A DNA stretch of 45,998 nucleotides from Flavobacterium soyangense (GTDB taxonomy: Bacteria; Bacteroidota; Bacteroidia; Flavobacteriales; Flavobacteriaceae): assembly GCF_015277675.1 (NCBI RefSeq), contig NZ_JADHEC010000028.1, positions 1-45,998 of the forward strand. The letters run 5' to 3'. The translations under genes and the position numbers were made by a program. Shown here piece by piece: positions 19,501 through 25,941 of this stretch. Positions within the stretch are counted from its first letter, which is position 1; each line of letters begins with the position of its first letter. Below the pieces are notes generated by a model, which saw only the letters and a list, made by a program, of their open reading frames with translations, searched no databases and had not been told where the DNA came from.

Positions 19501-19656
19501 ATAATCTATGGCAAGCACGATAATTGGGAAGGGAACTTGGCAAAAGAAAAACACTTGAAAAATAAAGTGGTTAAGCCTGTTTTAGAAGAGTATTATAAGC
19601 CTGAAAAACTAGAACCAATTTTCAAAGTTATAAAAGAGCAAAAGGATTATAAGTAG
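16534..19656 (+). CDS. hsdR: Type I restriction endonuclease/translocase subunit (HsdR)
   Basis: Restriction subunit of 1040 residues. The N-terminal HSDR nuclease domain shows a PD-(D/E)xK arrangement (D136 in RPDIVIY, E150 and K152 in VLELKR). The SF2 motor follows, with Walker A TQGSGKS (297-303) and motif II DECH (413-416), then the helicase C-terminal part (LLIVVDKLLTGFDAPS, ICRVNR) and a helical C-terminal domain that binds the methylase. All motifs are intact, so the enzyme should be active. Its start overlaps the fic stop and it ends 2 bp before the peptidase gene, which places it in one transcription unit with both. Confidence 0.96.
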   Translation: MSKVGQIERATQNRIVRLFREQLKYSYLGNLEKEEDNSNVDEALLTAYLTKKGYSTSLISKTLFELNKTVTINTSDDLYQANKNVYAALRYGINVKEEAGQNKTTVHLIDWKNPHENDFAIAEEVTIRGEHKKRPDIVIYVNGIALGVLELKRSTVSVSEGIRQNNDNQKHLFIKPFYTTIQLVMAGQDVEGLRYAAIDTSEKYYLKWKEVSEEFNPNDSYLLELTKSLREQADKADNLLDKHIIEMLNKERLLEILHDFVVFDRGQKKFCRPNQYFGLKAAQEHIRLKEGGIIWHTQGSGKSLTMVWLTKWIREYNPNARVLIITDRDELDKQIKKVFKGVGEDIERTKSGADLIEKLNDTKPWLLCSLIHKFGNKEEGADKSKDYDNYLEELKNSLPKDFKPKGDFYVFVDECHRTQSGDLNKAMRQLLGEKALFIGFTGTPIMQADKKQSITIFGKYIHTYKFDEAVKDGVVLDLRYEARDIEQKISSPDKIDTWFDSKTKGLTDFAKTELKQKWGTMKKVFSSVGRLQKIVADILLDMETRERLQNGRGNAILVSGSIYNACRYYQLFQEAGFTRCAIITSFAPSYADIKGEGEGHTEKLMQYEIYQKMLNGKTSEDFEDEAKKRFIDEPAQMKLLIVVDKLLTGFDAPSATYLYIDKSMKDHGLFQAICRVNRLDGDDKDYGYIIDYKDLFGSLENAYNDFTSKAFEDYDKADVEGLLSNRLNKGKERLDDALETIKALCELVAPPKGTQQYIVYFCGNPQIKDDLKDSEPKRVALYKAVISLIRAYANIADEMEEAGYKPSEIEAIKNDLKHFESVRKEIQLASGDWVDLKQYEPAMRHLIDSYIGAEESKKVSAFDDFSLVELLVKDGTSALDKLPESITKNKAAMAETIENNLRKVIIEESPTNPIYYEKMSVLLDELIKLRNEEAAEYEKYLEEIIKLAVKVKKPETSNEYPSSINTQAKRALYDNLDRDETLSMVMDAAIIYGKHDNWEGNLAKEKHLKNKVVKPVLEEYYKPEKLEPIFKVIKEQKDYK

Positions 19657-19658
19657 TA

Positions 19659-20387
19659 ATGGAAGAAATAAAAGTTTTAGAAATTAGCTCTCAACTTTCT
19701 ATTGATGTAGTTCGTAAAGACATCAAGAATATGCACTTGGCGGTATATCCTCCAACGGGCAGGGTTCGTATTGCAGCACCTTTAAGAATTGATGATGAAG
19801 CGGTACGGCTTTTTGCTATTTCAAAAATTGCTTGGATAAGAAAAAATCAAAGGAACTTTAATTCTCAGGAGCGACAAGCTCCACGACAATTCAAAGAAAG
19901 GGAAAGTCATTACTTCCTAGGCAAGCGCTATCTTTTGAGAATCATTGAAGAAGATGCACCTCCAAAAATCGTGTTTAAGACCAAAACATATATCGACTTA
20001 TATGCAAGACCAAACAGCACTTTAGAACAGCTTCAAACGATTATAAATGAATGGTATCGGGCAGAGTTAAAGAAACTCATTCCGGCTATCATTGACAAGT
20101 GGGAAAATCAAATTGGAGTGACTGTGGAGGACTGGCAAGTTAAACAAATGAAAACCAAGTGGGGAACTTGCAACATAGAGAAAAAGAGAATTTGGATAAA
20201 CTTAGAGTTAGCCAAAAAACCTTTGCAATGCCTAGAGTATATTGTGGTTCACGAAATGATACATTTACTAGAACGACACCACAACGACCGTTTCCTGAGC
20301 TTAATGGAGAAATTTATGCCCCAATGGAAGTTTTATAGAGAAGAATTAAATCGTTTGCCTGTAAGCCATGGAGAGTGGAAGTATTGA
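19659..20387 (+). CDS. YgjP/SprT-like zinc metallopeptidase (DUF45/M48-related)
   Basis: A protein of 242 residues with the YgjP-like fold. The zinc site is HEMIH (198-202) with a third histidine at 208 in ERHHNDRF, and it is preceded by the family signature KTKWGTCN (166-172). No signal peptide or membrane segment, so it is cytosolic. It starts 2 bp after hsdR and is therefore the last gene of the fic-hsdR unit. Homologs are often found next to type I hsdR genes, where their role is undefined; a proteolytic control or clean-up function is only an inference. Confidence 0.9.
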   Translation: MEEIKVLEISSQLSIDVVRKDIKNMHLAVYPPTGRVRIAAPLRIDDEAVRLFAISKIAWIRKNQRNFNSQERQAPRQFKERESHYFLGKRYLLRIIEEDAPPKIVFKTKTYIDLYARPNSTLEQLQTIINEWYRAELKKLIPAIIDKWENQIGVTVEDWQVKQMKTKWGTCNIEKKRIWINLELAKKPLQCLEYIVVHEMIHLLERHHNDRFLSLMEKFMPQWKFYREELNRLPVSHGEWKY

Positions 20388-20625
20388 GAAATAGAAATTT
20401 TTCTGTAGAAGTAAAAGCTACACTTGGAGAGGTTTCTAGTTAGCAAGGTGTTTTTAGAGTTTCAGAAGCATTTGTATGAGGAGAAGGTGGCGTAGGGGTA
20501 ATAAAAAAACTATTGATTTGTAATACAAAGCCACTTGAATAAAGGATAGATTGAAGTTATTTTATACCTAGTGAACAGAAGTTAACCGTAATCATTAGAA
20601 CAGACACAAAAGCCGAAAGTATAAT
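20388..20625. other. 238-bp intergenic region
   Basis: No gene or clear terminator was recognised. It separates the hsd/fic unit from the hypothetical gene at 20626. Confidence 0.4.
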
Positions 20626-21432
20626 ATGGACCATTGGAAAAAGCAAAGCATAGATAGTTTTTTAATCGAAATTGAAAACTATTTTTTAGATTGTTCAGCT
20701 GATTCTTTTCAGAATCAAAGCATTATTAATAAGGTCAACAAAGAAGAATTGCAGTATTTACTTGATAGATTAGATTTAGCAAAAATTGTTGGAGTAAGTC
20801 ACAAATTGATTTTAAACGAAACACTAAAGAATAAAGAAAAAAATAAATTTTCTTATTTCATTTTAAGATCTAAAAACATACCATTAGAAGTTAATCATTT
20901 AGACGAAACAAAAAAGTCTGTTTTTATAAGGCTTGCGGAAAATTATTTTGAAGAGAAAAACAATTTTTTGATTTATTCGATTAGTGAACTTTTTGATAGA
21001 GGATATGTTGTTAAAGAAGAAGACGAACTTTTTACAAAACAGCTTTTCAAGAAAATTCAAAGCGAAAGTGATTTTGAAAAATGGTCAATGTTAAGGTTTG
21101 CAGTAAAACTAAATGATTCAGAAAAATTCACTTTAGCTTATCAAAAACAAAGAGAGCTGTTCGTGATTTTGTCATTGAAATTAAATAAGCCAATCTCTTT
21201 CAATTTTCCAAATCTATTAGGTGTATTAAATAACGCTATTCAGCATTATAGAGAAAGTGGAGATATTATTTTAAAAGCTACTCAGGTTTACAAACAATTT
21301 AATGAGATAATAAAGCTTGATGCAAGAAAAGGAAACTTTGCGAAAAAGTTAAATGAATATCATTTAAATAAACCAATTCAAAATAAAAAGTTTGAAGAAA
21401 TAGTAAAATTACTTTTTGCAGAGTTATCCTGA
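20626..21432 (+). CDS. Hypothetical protein in the defence cargo
   Basis: A 268-residue protein I do not recognise. It is mainly alpha-helical, Lys/Glu/Phe-rich, with no signal peptide, membrane span or catalytic motif. Several segments have a helical-repeat look (for example LDETKKSVFIRLAENYFEEK). It lies between the hsdR/peptidase genes and the broken second integrase, on the same strand but 238 bp away, so it need not be part of the restriction operon. Its AT-richness and Lys bias are stronger than in the hsd genes, which suggests a separate origin. It could be an additional defence or anti-defence protein; this is only positional inference. Confidence 0.65.
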   Translation: MDHWKKQSIDSFLIEIENYFLDCSADSFQNQSIINKVNKEELQYLLDRLDLAKIVGVSHKLILNETLKNKEKNKFSYFILRSKNIPLEVNHLDETKKSVFIRLAENYFEEKNNFLIYSISELFDRGYVVKEEDELFTKQLFKKIQSESDFEKWSMLRFAVKLNDSEKFTLAYQKQRELFVILSLKLNKPISFNFPNLLGVLNNAIQHYRESGDIILKATQVYKQFNEIIKLDARKGNFAKKLNEYHLNKPIQNKKFEEIVKLLFAELS

Positions 21433-21490
21433 TTTAAGACTAATAGGAGTTTAATACAACAGCCTCTTAATCTTTTTCTGTTATTTTTAA

Positions 21491-21522
21491 AGTTGAAAAA
21501 TACATCAATTATTCAACTTTAA
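21491..21522. terminator. Hairpin before the second integrase
   Basis: AAAGTTGAA (from about 21490) pairs with TTCAACTTT (ending about 21521) around an AT-rich loop. There is no strong T tract, so it may be either a weak terminator or a recombination-related hairpin. Confidence 0.4.
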
Positions 21523-21534
21523 ATCTATGGAATT

Positions 21535-22744
21535 ATGCATCAGGAAAAAATCACGGTTCTGTTTGTATTAAACTCAAGCAGAACTAATCAAAAAGGATTT
21601 TGCTCTCTTTATTGCAGAATCACGTTAAACAGGGAACGAAAAACAATTCTCTACAGGACTATTCGTTAATCCGAGCTATTGGGAAGGCAAAAATCAAAAA
21701 GTAAATATTCAAGAGCCTAACTACAAGTATATCAATGCTCAGATAGAGCGAATTCAGGTTAAGATTTATAACATTGCTTTAGTTTTTCAACTACAAGCAA
21801 TAGAGTATTCTCTTGAGGATATATGTAATGAATACAAAGGAGTCGAAACCAAAAGGAAAGAGTGTATTTTATCCTATTACAATCAATATTTATCAAGAAT
21901 TAAAAAGCTTATTGGGTCAGAGATAAAACAAAATACCTATGATAAATTCGCGTATGTCGGTAAGGACTTAGAAGCCTTTATAAAATCGAAATACAACAAG
22001 TCCGATTTGTCTTTAGAAGAATTGAACTTACAGTTTCTAGACGATTTTGACTACTTCCTAAAGACCGAGAAGAACCAAAAGCAAATAACTGTCAACAAGG
22101 AGATTCAACGACTAAGAACGCCCATAAAACGAGCCATTTCCGAAGGTTATTTAGATAGAGACCCATTCATACTTTACAAATCAAAAACAATCCGGAAAGA
22201 GGTTGTTTTCCTATCTACAAAAGAACTCGAAACTCTAGAAAAAGCAGTATTGCAGCCAAAAAGACTTGGTGTGATTCAGAATTTATTCATCTTCTGTTGT
22301 TACACAGGATTAGCCTATAATGAAATGACGAACCTTAAAAAGAATAATATTCAGATTGGTTTTGATATGAGGAATTGGATTCAGATGAAAAGAGAAAAAA
22401 CTCAAAGACAAATTTCAATTCCAATACTTCCTAAAGCTCAAGAAATCATTGATAAATACTCTAAGGATAGTGATTATATATTTCCTTCAATTAGTAATCA
22501 GAAATTCAATTCCTACTTAAAAGAGATTGCAGCTATAACAGGAATTGAAAAACGTTTAACACATCACACAGCAAGAAAAACATTTGCATCTACAGTTTTA
22601 TTATACAACGACGTTCCAATGGAAATTGTTTCTGAGCTTCTGGGTCATTCTAATATGACTATAACACAAGAAAGCTATGGGAAAATTGTTCAGAAGAAAG
22701 TCAGTAAAGAAATAAAAAAATTAAAGTTAAGGATAAAAAAATGA
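21535..22744 (+). pseudogene. Second tyrosine recombinase, frameshifted
   Basis: Reading starts at the ATG at 21535 (MHQEKITVLFVLNSS) and stops at 21667-21669 after 44 codons. The +1 frame continues from there through FSTGLFVNPSYWEGK to the end of a full integrase. Removing one A from the AAAAA run at 21639-21643 restores RKQFSTGLFVNP, matching the first integrase (RQEFATGLLINP). The catalytic half (from about 22270) is very similar to that of the 10023 gene and keeps HHTARKTFAS and ESYGKI. The 22007 start often called for the open part lacks the arm-binding domain. It is a broken paralog, unless ribosomal slippage or a sequencing error explains the shift. Confidence 0.88.
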
Positions 22745-22895
22745 TACTGTCCTGACAATCAAATTATTAATATTTAACAAATAAAAAAATACATCACAAT
22801 GAGGAAAACCGTAACCTTATGAAGTTTTAATGATTTACCATTGTCTAATATTAATCTAAAAAAATATCATAAAAAAAATTATTTTAAAATCTACA

Positions 22896-23228
22896 TTGGT
22901 AACTATGCTCGCATTACTATTAACTAGTTGTAGTGCCGTACATTCAGGAAGCATGGAAAATTCAGCATCATTAAGCTCTGCTAATTTTTCATATGTAAAA
23001 CAAAATATCGAAGGAAAAGCTCAAGCAACCTATGTATTGGGTATTGGAGGTCTTGCAAAAGAAACTTTAGTTAACAATGCAAAACAAAAAATGTTAGCCG
23101 AAAATCCATTAAGGGATAATCAAACGTTAGCAAATTTAACTGTGAATTTTAAAAAATCCTATTATTTAGGTTTAATATACAGTACTGTAAAATGCACGGT
23201 AACTGCTGATGTTGTAGAGTTTAAATAA
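22896..23228 (+). CDS. Small lipoprotein, doubtful start
   Basis: A protein of about 110 residues with a lipobox (LLLTSC) and a DUF6567-like look; that family name is a guess. From the TTG at 22896 the signal peptide has no basic residues. The same frame read upstream gives KKIILKSTLVTM directly after an ATA codon at 22869, which has the shape of a normal lipoprotein signal peptide whose ATG has become ATA. Either the gene has lost its proper start or it uses a rare one. The mature part has a predicted alpha/beta character with no recognised active site. A good terminator follows at 23258. Confidence 0.55.
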   Translation: MVTMLALLLTSCSAVHSGSMENSASLSSANFSYVKQNIEGKAQATYVLGIGGLAKETLVNNAKQKMLAENPLRDNQTLANLTVNFKKSYYLGLIYSTVKCTVTADVVEFK

Positions 23229-23257
23229 AAAATTTAACCATTAATTGAAAACAGAAG

Positions 23258-23282
23258 CCTAACTATCGTTAGGTTTTTTTTT
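23258..23282 (+). terminator. Rho-independent terminator
   Basis: CCTAAC (23258-23263), loop TATC, GTTAGG (23268-23273), then nine T residues. Confidence 0.9.
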
Positions 23283-23369
23283 CTAAATAAACTTAAAATG
23301 AAATATTTTATCCTGACTATCACAATGTTTTCAAGTAGTCAGGATGTTTTTTTTAAAATAAATTAATCC

Positions 23370-23387
23370 TTTACGGAAAACCGTAAA
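23370..23387. repeat. Inverted repeat TTTACGG/CCGTAAA
   Basis: TTTACGG (23370-23376), loop AAAA, CCGTAAA (23381-23387). The same stem with a TTTC loop lies at 11312-11329 after the first integrase. TTTAGGTTTGTA just right of this copy is the reverse complement of the TACAAACCTAAA beside the other copy. Confidence 0.6.
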
Positions 23388-23422
23388 ATACCATCAAAAA
23401 AGCAGTTTAGGTTTGTATGAAA

Positions 23423-23668
23423 TCAATCAGTTATTGTCTTGTTATTAGATTTAAACAATTCCGAAACATCAATTTTAAGTGCCTTTGAAATAGCGAACAA
23501 AGTAGTTACAGAAGTATTAATAACACCTCTTTCTATTCTGCTAATTTGTGAGATTTCTACACCTAGCTCATTAGCAAGCTGTTCTTGAGTAAAACCTTTC
23601 GCCAAACGAAGCTCTCTGAGAGCGTTTCCGAAATCAATTAAAATGATTTTTTTATCTAGTTTATCCAC
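23423..23668 (-). CDS. XRE-family transcriptional regulator
   Basis: A small Cro/C1-type helix-turn-helix protein. The HTH runs through LRLAKGFTQEQLANELGVEISQISRIERG in pieces (helix 2 FTQEQLANELG, recognition helix ISQISRIE). I chose the GTG at 23668 (VDKLDKK, 81 residues). The frame is open to an ATG at 23755, but that extension would span the promoter and the palindromic operator at 23701-23720. It is divergent from the DUF805 gene. It probably represses itself through that operator and may control element genes. Confidence 0.82.
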   Translation of the reverse strand: MDKLDKKIILIDFGNALRELRLAKGFTQEQLANELGVEISQISRIERGVINTSVTTLFAISKALKIDVSELFKSNNKTITD

Positions 23669-23700
23669 AGAATAAAATTCTACTAATAAACTAATTTTTA

Positions 23701-23720
23701 TATAGGCAAATTTACCTATA
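23701..23720 (-). promoter_or_regulatory. Palindromic operator over the XRE promoter
   Basis: TATAGGCAAATTTACCTATA is a 20-bp palindrome with one mismatched pair (TATAGG/CCTATA arms). On the minus strand it contains TAAATTTG, a TAnnTTTG -7 box, so bound repressor would cover the promoter. Autoregulation by the adjacent XRE protein is the simplest reading. Confidence 0.6.
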
Positions 23721-23824
23721 TTTGAGCGAATAACGCTGCAGGATTTAAGGCACATAATTCACAATGAATTGTTCACTTTAAATCTGAAAAGTGAATCAAA
23801 ATCAAAAACTGATTGAATCAAAAA

Positions 23825-23860
23825 CAAAAAACGGATTCCTGATGCCGTCAATAAGTAGGG
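23825..23860 (+). repeat. Repeated leader, copy 1
   Basis: The 36-bp segment from CAAAAAACGGAT through GATGCCGT to ATAAGTAGGG lies 18 nt before the DUF805 ATG. It matches 24316-24350 with a few substitutions and one indel. ACGGAT and ATGCCGT can pair around a short loop. Confidence 0.7.
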
Positions 23861-23878
23861 GCAATTAAATTACAAAAA

Positions 23879-24250
23879 ATGAAATATTACTTAAAGGCAT
23901 TACAGAATTATGCAACATTTAGTGGTCGAGCAAGAAGGAGCGAATTTTGGTATTTTACATTATACAATACAATTTTTGTTTTTATAGCAATTATGATTGA
24001 TGTTGCTATTGGAAAAGCTACTCAAGAAAAAGAGTTTATTCCAATAATTTATATGCTCTACATATTGTTTGTACTAGTGCCTTGCTTTTCAGTCTTCGTA
24101 AGACGTATTCACGATGTTGGAAAAAGTGGTTGGTTTATATTAATAGCCGCAATACCTATCGCTGGTCCAATTTGGCTTTGGGTTCTTATGGCTACAAACG
24201 GTGATGTAGGTAAAAATAAATATGGAGTAGACCCAAAAGAAATCTCTTAA
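23879..24250 (+). CDS. DUF805 membrane protein
   Basis: A 123-residue inner-membrane protein of the DUF805 (YhaH-like) family. Signatures are the N-terminal FSGRARRSEFWYF and the central FVRRIHDVGKSGWF. There are about four hydrophobic helices (IFVFIAIMIDVAI, IIYMLYILFVLVPCF, GWFILIAAIPIAGPIWLWVL in parts). The C-terminus NKYGVDPKE is typical. The molecular function is not known. The gene is preceded by the repeated leader shared with the next small gene. Confidence 0.9.
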   Translation: MKYYLKALQNYATFSGRARRSEFWYFTLYNTIFVFIAIMIDVAIGKATQEKEFIPIIYMLYILFVLVPCFSVFVRRIHDVGKSGWFILIAAIPIAGPIWLWVLMATNGDVGKNKYGVDPKEIS

Positions 24251-24315
24251 TTTAAGAATACAAAAAACCAATTTGTATTTGAGGCAAATAAGATTAATCT
24301 TTTTTTAAATTAATT

Positions 24316-24350
24316 CAAAAAACGGATACCCGATGCCGTTATAAGTAGGG
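24316..24350 (+). repeat. Repeated leader, copy 2
   Basis: A 35-bp copy of the 23825-23860 leader, 20 nt before the ATG at 24371. The conserved parts are CAAAAAACGGAT, GATGCCGT and ATAAGTAGGG. Confidence 0.7.
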
Positions 24351-24370
24351 AACATTTAGATAAATAAAAT

Positions 24371-24532
24371 ATGAAAGAATCAGAAAAAAATAACTCTTCA
24401 GTATGGATATTTGTATTCGTTGTAATAATCGTAATTTTCAGTCTTTTTATTGACAAAAAAGAAGAACGCTATCTGGGTTTTGTAAAAACAACCTATTCGA
24501 TTAACAATTTCGTACTCTGGAGCCACTTTTAG
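24371..24532 (+). CDS. Small membrane protein, 53 aa
   Basis: Starts at ATG 24371 and ends at TAG 24532. A polar N-terminus (MKESEKNNSS) is followed by one membrane helix (VWIFVFVVIIVIFSLFI) and a basic, then aromatic tail (KKEERYLGF ... FVLWSHF). It sits behind the second copy of the repeated leader, at nearly the same distance as in the DUF805 gene, which supports expression. The family is not recognised. Confidence 0.5.
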   Translation: MKESEKNNSSVWIFVFVVIIVIFSLFIDKKEERYLGFVKTTYSINNFVLWSHF

Positions 24533-24632
24533 ACTGTCATAATTAACCAGTCAGAAACTTGTTTTTACACTAGCGAGTCATTACGAGTAAACATAAAATC
24601 TATAATAATATAAATTTAATAAAATATAAATT

Positions 24633-25334
24633 ATGCTTGAATCAATTGGAATACTAGCTTTAATAGTTGTCGCTTACTTAATTTACGAAAATTATTCAAG
24701 AAGCCAGCACATAAGTCCCGCCGAAGAAGATTTGCTTCGTAGATATAGCGACGCATATAGTGATTTAAGCGTTGATTTTCGCGCAGGAAGAATAGATCGC
24801 GGCACATTTGAAAAGAGAAAGATTCAGATTTTAAATAGTCCTGAAGAAAGTAGAAAGATTGCGAAAAGTGTTGAAAAGCATAATGCATATGAATTAGAAC
24901 GGATCGAAGAAAAGAACAAGATGAGAATAGTTGGTTACAAGTATGATGAATTTATTTTTAAGATATTTAATGACAAACATGAGCTATCGTGGACGGAATT
25001 AGAGAATAGTGTTACGAAAACCTTTAATCTCGAAATATTAGATGCTGAGGCTAGATCCGAATATCAGATGGAAGATATGCCTACTCCTGCTCAAGAGATA
25101 TTGAATATTTGGTTAGATAATAAATTAATAGAGATATGTAAGTGGAGTGAGTGGAGTGAGAAAAATCATTTTAATTTAGAACATTGTAAAGTAGGGAGTG
25201 TTTTAAGAGATAAATATTATAAAATTAACGATTATGATATCACCTACGATGAATGGTTGGAGGAAAGAGAAATAACCTTAAAACATAATCAGTATTACGA
25301 TTATTATTTACTACAAAATAAAAGTATTTCGTAA
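24633..25334 (+). CDS. Hypothetical membrane-anchored protein
   Basis: A protein of 233 residues. Residues 2-19 form a single N-terminal membrane helix (LESIGILALIVVAYLIYE), and the rest is charged and largely helical, suggesting a cytoplasmic domain. A short segment (RYSDAYSDLSVDFRAGRIDRGTFEKRK) is reminiscent of SHOCT-like helices but is not a clear match. It is followed by a strong terminator at 25367 that separates the regulatory and accessory genes from the ATPase module. Function is not recognised. Confidence 0.7.
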   Translation: MLESIGILALIVVAYLIYENYSRSQHISPAEEDLLRRYSDAYSDLSVDFRAGRIDRGTFEKRKIQILNSPEESRKIAKSVEKHNAYELERIEEKNKMRIVGYKYDEFIFKIFNDKHELSWTELENSVTKTFNLEILDAEARSEYQMEDMPTPAQEILNIWLDNKLIEICKWSEWSEKNHFNLEHCKVGSVLRDKYYKINDYDITYDEWLEEREITLKHNQYYDYYLLQNKSIS

Positions 25335-25366
25335 TTCCTGAAAATTTTTGTTACAACAATCTTATA

Positions 25367-25395
25367 AAGCCTAGCTAATCAATTAGGCTTTTTTT
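25367..25395 (+). terminator. Rho-independent terminator
   Basis: AAGCCTA (25367-25373) pairs with TAGGCTT (25384-25390), loop of 10 nt, then T residues. Confidence 0.88.
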
Positions 25396-25534
25396 ATGCA
25401 ATTAACTTGTCAAACTTGTCTTTTGAAAAATTAAAAAAAAATTTTTTCAGAGAGCAAGATGATCCATCATCCAACCGCCCTGCTTTTGTAGAATGGGATA
25501 GTCCCCTATGAGTCTAAATTAATAAAGAAAAACT

Positions 25535-25879
25535 ATGGTACGAGTTATTGATTACAAAACGATTAAAACAGAAACAGGTAAAGAGTTTTCAATGCTTGTT
25601 GTTCAAGGTGGAATAGAGCCTCTAGTAAGCAACAAGACAGGGAAAATTTACTTAACAATGCGTAAGGCAAACATTTCTACAACATTCGATGCTGCTTCTT
25701 GCAAATCCCTTGTTGGTACAGAATTGCCCGGCAAAGTGGAGAAGATGGAATGCGAACCTTATGAATACACGGTCAAGGAAACCGGAGAGATTATCACCTT
25801 AAAACACAACTGGCAATATGTAGACGAAGACTTTATGAATGTCAATTCTCAAGTCATTCACAAAGAGTTAGTCAACTAA
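25535..25879 (+). CDS. Small beta-rich protein, possibly SSB-like
   Basis: A 114-residue hypothetical protein. The sequence alternates short hydrophobic and polar strands (FSMLVVQGGIEPL, KIYLTMRKANISTTFD, ELPGKVEKMEC, IITLKHNWQYV), which would suit an OB-like fold. It lies directly upstream of a Sak4/RecA-like ATPase, a place often taken by an SSB in phage recombination modules. That function is inference only; no family was recognised. Confidence 0.6.
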   Translation: MVRVIDYKTIKTETGKEFSMLVVQGGIEPLVSNKTGKIYLTMRKANISTTFDAASCKSLVGTELPGKVEKMECEPYEYTVKETGEIITLKHNWQYVDEDFMNVNSQVIHKELVN

Positions 25880-25891
25880 AAAACAAAAGCA

Positions 25892-25920
25892 AGAGAGCAT
25901 CGAAAGGTGTTCTCTTTTTT
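25892..25920 (+). terminator. Terminator between the small protein and the ATPase
   Basis: AGAGAGCA (25892-25899) pairs with TGTTCTCT (25908-25915, one G-U), then T residues. It may attenuate read-through into the ATPase gene. Confidence 0.75.
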
Positions 25921-25941
25921 ATTAAACTAAAAACAAAAGTT

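Noticed and set aside
22007..22744. A complete short 245-aa integrase
   Set aside because: Upstream sequence in the same frame codes for the missing arm-binding and core-binding parts without a start codon. It is the 3' part of a frameshifted gene.
23825..24350. Integron attC sites
   Set aside because: The repeats lack proper RYYYAAC/GTTRRRY core sites and no integron-type integrase is present. They are kept only as repeated leaders.
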